Assembly: GCA_036346405.1 (NCBI GenBank)
Contig: CM070548.1
Coordinates: 62,148,877 to 62,212,876, forward strand
Length of the DNA: 64,000 bases
From: Phyllostachys edulis
Taxonomy: Eukaryota; Streptophyta; Magnoliopsida; Poales; Poaceae
Direction: 5' to 3'
The translations under genes and the position numbers were made by a program. The stretch's first letter is position 1, and each line of letters opens with the position of its first letter. Under the pieces are notes generated by a model. The model was not told the DNA's origin. It ran no database searches and saw nothing but the letters and a program-made list of their open reading frames with translations. This document shows, in pieces, positions 59,406 through 64,000 of the stretch.

Positions 59406-59920
59406 ATGTCTTCGGCCTCATCTAATTTTTGAGTGAGCAGACAATTAGAATCACTACGGCAACACCTGGTTTGCCCTCGTTGCAGGGATCCGACGAATGT
59501 GTTCACCTCGTATATGCCAATGAATCCATCCCGAGTGTTCATGAAGTGTTCAAATCTTATGGTAACTTGTGGAAAATCACCCCGAATGAATTCCATTGGA
59601 AATGACATGTTTTCTTATTTTCATTTGAAGCTACAATTCTTTTGTAGAACACAACTTATCGGTTTTGGCAGTGGGCTGATGACGCTGTCCCAGTGGTTTG
59701 AGATATTACAATGCAAATTGCTGCCTTGCAAGAAGACTCCCGTGGTGTTGTTGTATTTCGTCCAGTGGCTCAACCCTCTAATCAACCAATGCAAAATAAA
59801 GAGAACAGACTTGAAAGACTGGATGAAAGGATGGAAAGAGTTGAGAAAATGCTTTAGAAATTAGTTAAGATAGTTAGTTTTGCGGTCTTTCTTGTATTAT
59901 ATGTTGTTCTTGCCAAGTAG
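59406..59920 (+). pseudogene. GRF zinc-finger protein with C-terminal membrane helix, in MULE-D
   Basis: Two exons fit well: 59406-59561 and 59648-59920, with a GT-AG intron. Exon 1: MSSASSNF, a TGA at 59430, then LVCPRCRDPTNVFTSYMPMN with PSRVFMKC (GRF finger: C..C ... N.SRVF.KC). Exon 2: NTTYRFWQWADDAVPVV, a TGA at 59699, then DITMQIAALQED, a helical segment NRLERLDERMERVEKML, a TAG at 59855, then KIVSFAVFLVLYVVLAK (one membrane helix) and stop at 59918. Remarkably, all three internal stops are in one unbroken frame, so the gene died by point changes rather than indels. Similar GRF-plus-helix proteins are frequent in grasses; no proven function. Confidence 0.65.
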
Positions 59921-61034
59921 AAGTTAATGTAACATCCCAGTTTTTCTGAGTCTTTTTGAAGTTTTCAAAATAAAAAGAACCATTTGGTTTTGATGAGAGT
60001 TCAAAAGCTTAACTGGAGATTTTAGAATTAAGGTGTTTAAAATGACTAAATCAAACTTCAACTAATTCAAAGTTGGTTTGTTTTGAGTTGTTGGAGTTCT
60101 CTAGTTTTGTTTCCCCTCTCCTCTGTTCGTTCCGTGTTCCTTTCGGCCTAGCCCTTTCTTCCTCAGGCCTCCCCTTCCCTTGGACCTACCTTGTGGTTTA
60201 GACCTCTCTCTCGGTTTAGACCTCCCTTGTGGTTTAGACCTCCCTTGTGGTTTAGACCTCTCTCTCGTTTGGACATCTCTTTCGATCTAGACCTCCTTTC
60301 ATTTGGATCTGAGGATCCAGACCTCCTTTTGTTTGGATCTGAGGGTCTAGACCTTCTTCTCGTTTGGACTTCCCCCTCTATCTAGACCTCCCTCCCGTCT
60401 GGACCTCCCTCTCAGGCCAAGACCTCCCGAGTGGTCCTTGGCGACCTCCTCTTTTGTCCTCTAGTCGTGACCTCCTCTTTTGTCCTATAGTCGCGACCTC
60501 CCCTTGGAGTCGCGACCTCCTCTTTTGTCTTGTAGTCGCGACCTCCCCTTGGTTACGTGCACCCCTTTGGTCACGACCTCCCCCTTGGTTTGACCACCCT
60601 TTTTAGCTTTGACTAGGCCCCACCTGTCAGTCCTGCTCACCTTCTCCTTCCTCTCATTGTGTCACTGCTGACACATTTGTCCTTGCACATTAAATGTTGT
60701 TGTGTCGCATTTAATGTTGTCACTTCTGCAACACTTGCTCCCATCAGCTCCTTCACCTGCTCGGCATGCTTTGTCCTGTCACACGTACCCTTGATCGTGT
60801 GCACCTCTGAGTCCTCCAGTGACTCTCCCCTGGCTATATGAGCCTGAACAACCCTCTTTCATCACCTTTTTCCAATTCTCTTGCTCTTGCCCAGCCCCTC
60901 CATGCTTCAAGTTTCGTCAAAGAGTCTGCTGAAGCATGCGCCTTCTTCAACCACCTCGTCGCCAAGAAGTTCGCTAGAGCACCGCGTCGTCTTCGCCATT
61001 GCCGTCGTCCTCCTCCAGCCTCCTCCGGCCTCTC

Positions 61035-61055
61035 TGTGTGTGTGTGTGTGTGTGT
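61035..61055 (+). repeat. (TG)n microsatellite
   Basis: About ten TG units within LTR-3, absent from LTR-1 and LTR-2. Confidence 0.85.
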
Positions 61056-61189
61056 TCTGGTGAGTTTCTCTGTGCCTTGTTCCTTTCCCTTGTTCCTACG
61101 ACTACGTTGCGTAGTCGTATTCGTTCGTATGACTACGCTGCCTAGTCGTATCTTGTTGTAGTCCTCGTACGACTACGTTGAGTAGTTGT

Positions 61190-61400
61190 ACTGTCCTCAG
61201 GACCTCCTCAGGGCCTCCTCCTTTAGACCTCCTCAGGACCTCCTGTCCTCAGGACTTCCTCCTTTGGACCTCCTCCTTTGGACCTCCTCAGGACTTCCTG
61301 TCCTCAGGACCTCCTCCTTTGGACCTCCTCAGGACTTCCTGTCCTCAGGACCTCCTCCTCTGGACCTCCTCCCGACCAGTTGGACCTCTTTCCAACTAGT
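61190..61400 (+). repeat. Short tandem repeats in LTR-3
   Basis: Repeats of tcctcaggacctcctccttt and ggacctcctcaggacttcct, about 36-42 bp per unit, roughly five units. Confidence 0.75.
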
Positions 61401-62649
61401 CGAGCCTCCTCCTAAGAGCCCCCTTTCCTAGTTCTGTTCCGTGCTATTGGTTTTAGTTTGGTTTGGTTTGTTTTGGAGTTCCTTTGGTTTTTGTTTAGTC
61501 TTTGTTTGATTTGGTTTCGTTTTCACGTGTAGATTTCGACGACTCCGGAGAGCCCGAGTACTCAGAAGAAGACCCTCAAGTTTTCAAGCAAGGCAAGTTA
61601 CACCCTTGATCATATTGAATCCAGTATCTCAAATTATTTAAGTTCTGTTTCAAATTATTATTGCATGCTTATTTCAATTCAAGTAATTTAAATCCCTGTT
61701 TTAACTTCATAGTTATTCCTAATTCCTTTGTACATCCGAACTTGATTATTGACCCGATCACCCCTTGTCACCTTAGTAAGAGCTAGTTGGTACATTAGTA
61801 TGAACTAGCATGTTGCAAAACTCTGTGCTTAGTCAAGCTTAGACCAAAAGTCTTGATTTGGGAGTTTACTGCCAAAAGACCAATATTGTCTAAATATTTT
61901 AATCCATGACATTGGGTTGTCGTGGTAGTTTGTAAAGGTTTTTGAAAAGCAAAGAAAAAGAAAAATTGGTTCGGACTTGGGCGAATTAGCTGTTTGGATG
62001 GGTGCATGTTCATGCACGGGATCGATCCATTTCTATGGTCAATGCCCAGGGTTCTGTGGAAGTCGCCCAGGTCAGTTAATGACCGTTCTTGGAGTGTATT
62101 TTGCCATGCCTCACCGTGCAACCACATGTCCTAAATGGAAAGGACATGGCTGACTAATTTGCAATGTTCCACCGTGGTCATTCCATCCGGTTTTGTGGGT
62201 GGTCTTTCACGACCTACGTACATGCATTCCCACTAGCGCAAGAGGGCTCAAATCTGCGCGGGTGCGAATCAAAGGAGCGAAACCTTAGCGAGTGGGCGGT
62301 GGAATGGCGATTGTAAAGGCCTTGTCACGTTGTGTTCTAGATCACTTTATACCTACCAGAGTGAGTGGTGGTATCGACGGATGCCAAACAAACTAGAGAA
62401 GTCGTGTCTTATGGGTAAAGTCCAGCCAGTGTGGTCGTGCCTTTGGGTGATCACAGGTCCGGTCAGGACTTTGGGACCTCCTGAGTGCAGACACCCCCCC
62501 GTGAGTCTGCAGAGTGTAAAACTATTCAATAGTTGTGTCCGTGGTCAAGAACATGCCGGCAAAGTTCGCTCCAAGTTAGATGTTGGTTTTGTTTTTAAAA
62601 TGCTTTATGAAAATGGTTTTGGATGTATATCCAAATGGGTATCGCAGCG

Positions 62650-62960
62650 AGGAGCCTTGTGATAGAATTTTTTTTTTGGAAAATTTTCCGGATTTCTCTC
62701 TTTTCTTTCCTCTTTCCTATTTTCTTTCTCCTCTTCTTGCCGCATCATATACGGGCATGTCACCGCCTCCTCTTTTCGAGGGCATGTCACATGCCCTGCG
62801 TGAGTGCTGGCAGTGCTGAGGGCGGGCGTGAATTGTAGATGGGCTAGATTTGTAAATTATGACGGAATGAGGCTAGTTTTGTAAAAAAAAAAGAAAAAAA
62901 GAAGAGCGAGGGTCCCAAAATTTCGAACATCCAAGGTGTATTTAAGTGCCACATAATCAT
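62650..62960 (-). repeat. MULE-D right TIR
   Basis: Inverted match to 43270-43560; see MULE-D. Confidence 0.75.
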
Positions 62961-63287
62961 AGGTACTTTTGCTTATGTACCTCTTTTCTGAGTGCAGAAA
63001 ATCCAATGCTCGGCTTTCGACCAGTATACCTGGGATTTTCTGTGACTCGTGCCATAGGATTTCTGTAATTTACCCAAACACTCTGGACAAAAAAAAAAAC
63101 CGACCAAGAAAAGAAAAGCGGTAAAAGTAATTGCAGGCCGAAGTCTACAAAGTTACACGTAGCCCAGAGCCCAGTGCCTCCGTACAATTCCAGCCCACTC
63201 GATCGACCAGCCTCTATTCCGTTCCCGTGCAAGTCCAACGCCGTCCTCTTCCGCCTCCGCCTCCATCCCCGAGATCTCGATCCCACC
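62961..63287. other. Upstream region and 5' UTR of the TPR gene
   Basis: AT-rich promoter-proximal DNA turning CT-rich and CpG-rich from about 63180. No obvious TATA box. MULE-D ends about 330 bp before the start codon, so transposon DNA replaces the distal promoter. Confidence 0.5.
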
Positions 63288-64000
63288 ATGGCCGCCTCCT
63301 CTCCTCCGCCGCCGGCGACCGCCGCGCCGCCCGACCTCTCCATCCCCTACGACCTCGCCACGCGTGGGCAGTGGCAAGCGCTTCTCGCCCACCTCTCGCA
63401 CCCCTCCCACACCTACCACCCGCACCACCGCCTCCTCCTCTCTGCGCTTTCCGCGCTCTCCCTCGCCAAGCTCCGTCGCTTCCCCGATGCCGCCGCCCTC
63501 CTCGCCTCCCTCCACCCGGAACCCGCCTGCCCGCCGCCGCCCTTCCTCCTCCGCCTCCTCCACGCCCTCCTCCCGCTCTTCCTCCCCGACCGCCCCCTCG
63601 CGCTCGACCGCCTCTACACCCTCCTCTCCTCCGTCCGCGCCCGACCCGACGCCCGCCACCCCGAGTGGCGTCGCCGCGAAGCCCTCGTCGCCTCCCTCCT
63701 CGCCGCCGACCACCTCGCCCACCGCGAGTTCGACGTCGCCCTCGCCCTCCTCGCGGATCTCGCCGGCCGCGAGCCGGACAACCCGGTCCTCCTCTCCCGC
63801 CTTGCCTATGCCCACCTCCAGATCGGCAAGCTCGCCGCCGCCTCCGCCGTCTTCCGCCACGTGGAGTCCATCGCGGCCGACGACCCCTCGCACGCCAACC
63901 TCCTCGCCCGCAACCGCGCGCTCGAGTGCATCGTGGCCAAGGACTACGCGGCTTCGGTGCGGGAGTACGAGCTTTGCATCGAGGCGGACCCCGCGGACGC
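63288..64000 (+). CDS. TPR protein, probable TRAPPC12-like subunit (5' part)
   Basis: Starts MAASSPPPPATAAPPDLSIP at the first ATG in strong context (accATGg) and stays open for 237 residues to the window edge without an intron. The N-terminal region reads YDLATRGQWQALLAHLSHPS and then LLLSALSALSLAKLRRFPDA, Ala/Leu-rich helical pairs. From about residue 140 TPR-type helices follow: FDVALALLADLAGREPDNPV, LLSRLAYAHLQIGKLAAASA and AKDYAASVREYELCIEADPA. This matches my memory of plant homologues of TRAPP complex subunit 12 (vesicle tethering, Golgi traffic), but a different TPR protein cannot be excluded. Very GC-rich third positions, typical of grass first exons. No signal peptide. Confidence 0.75.
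   Translation, partial: MAASSPPPPATAAPPDLSIPYDLATRGQWQALLAHLSHPSHTYHPHHRLLLSALSALSLAKLRRFPDAAALLASLHPEPACPPPPFLLRLLHALLPLFLPDRPLALDRLYTLLSSVRARPDARHPEWRRREALVASLLAADHLAHREFDVALALLADLAGREPDNPVLLSRLAYAHLQIGKLAAASAVFRHVESIAADDPSHANLLARNRALECIVAKDYAASVREYELCIEADPAD

Larger units (their letters stand above)
59928..62640 (+). mobile_element. LTR-3: third copy of the long-LTR family, 3'-truncated
   Basis: Starts TGTAACATCCCAGTTTTTC-like at 59928 (flank gttaa) and is colinear with LTR-1: caaaataaaaagaaccattt, gacctcc-rich U3, TATA-like tatatg at 60835, ggcaagttacacccttgatc (compare 27027), and gagtgtaaaactattcaata (62513; compare 27820). The match fades near 62570 and the last kilobase, including the ttaca end, is missing. 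MULE-D sequence resumes at about 62650. It lacks the 60-bp array of the other two copies but has its own gacctcctcctttg repeats at 61190-61400. Confidence 0.75.
43270..62960. mobile_element. MULE-D: large Mutator-like element with nested retroelements
   Basis: The left end (about 43270-43560) and right end (about 62650-62960) are inverted: gtggcac, acatccagaaattttggcat / tggatgttcgaaattttggg, ttttgcaaaactagcc / ttttacaaaactagcc, agaagaggagagagaaaata / agaagaggagaaagaaaata. Between them are a Sirevirus-like element (46586-57900) and truncated LTR-3 (59928-about 62640). MULE-D itself is about 5.7 kb. It encodes a minus-strand coiled-coil protein, a plus-strand transposase and a plus-strand GRF protein. 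I did not find a matching 9-bp TSD, so the ends are approximate. Confidence 0.75.

Noticed and set aside
59357..59608. Minus-strand frame of 83 residues
   Set aside because: Antisense to exon 1 of the GRF gene, which has recognised zinc ligands and a correct splice site.
43270..62960. A 9-bp TSD for MULE-D
   Set aside because: No convincing matching 9-mers flank the inverted ends; boundaries kept approximate.
63153..63893. 246-residue minus-strand frame rich in Gly, Glu and Val
   Set aside because: Antisense shadow of the very GC-rich first exon of the TPR gene.

Overview
This is nuclear DNA of a grass (Poaceae). The evidence is GC-rich first exons, spliced genes with GT-AG introns, Tourist-type MITEs with TTA/TAA target duplications, and a heavy load of nested Copia elements, long solo LTRs and Mutator-like elements (MULEs). 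I cannot name the species. Two ordinary plant genes are visible. One is a complete neutral/alkaline invertase gene (GH100, cytosolic CINV type), plus strand, four coding exons at 15182-22386, 561 codons. The other is the 5' end of a TPR protein gene, probably the TRAPPC12-like subunit, which starts at 63288 and runs off the window. Almost everything else is mobile DNA, much of it bounded here to the base by target-site duplications (TSDs).

Layout. 1-1590: minus-strand CCHC/DUF4283 pseudogene cut by the window edge. 2430-8000: small DNA elements (a foldback, Tourist MITEs, hAT elements). 7999-12079: MULE-A, 4.1 kb with long terminal inverted repeats (TIRs), carrying a broken plant-mobile-domain gene. 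13014-13364: MULE-C, a foldback relative of MULE-B. 13731-14072: third Tourist MITE. 14960-22760: invertase gene; its 4.9-kb second intron holds a small LTR element (16465-18096, perfect TSD) and an antisense Copia gag fragment. 22868-36285: Tork/Tnt1-like Copia element, minus strand, whose pol is split by solo LTR-1 (24940-33664, TSD cctgt), itself split by an oppositely oriented solo LTR-2 of the same family (28201-33224, TSD acctc). 36497-43205: MULE-1 with a decayed MURA transposase; MULE-B (40286-42933) has jumped into its right TIR. About 43270-62960: MULE-D, which holds a transposase and two accessory genes and is interrupted by an 11.3-kb Sirevirus-like Copia element (46586-57900) and a truncated third copy of the long LTR (from 59928).

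How the parts relate. The invertase splits cytosolic sucrose and the TPR gene probably serves vesicle tethering; they are unrelated neighbours separated by about 40 kb of transposon nests. The insertion order can be read: Copia landed downstream of the invertase, then LTR-1 in Copia, then LTR-2 in LTR-1; MULE-1, then MULE-B in it; MULE-D, then Sirevirus and LTR-3 in it. The most unusual signal is the MULE set. Families A, 1 and B/C have different inner sequences but share an AT-rich outer end beginning G(A)ATTTTT, and each carries an array of short palindromes with its own core. They also carry cargo genes (plant mobile domain, GRF zinc finger with a membrane helix, coiled-coil protein), and a 3' module is shared between MULE-B and MULE-D.
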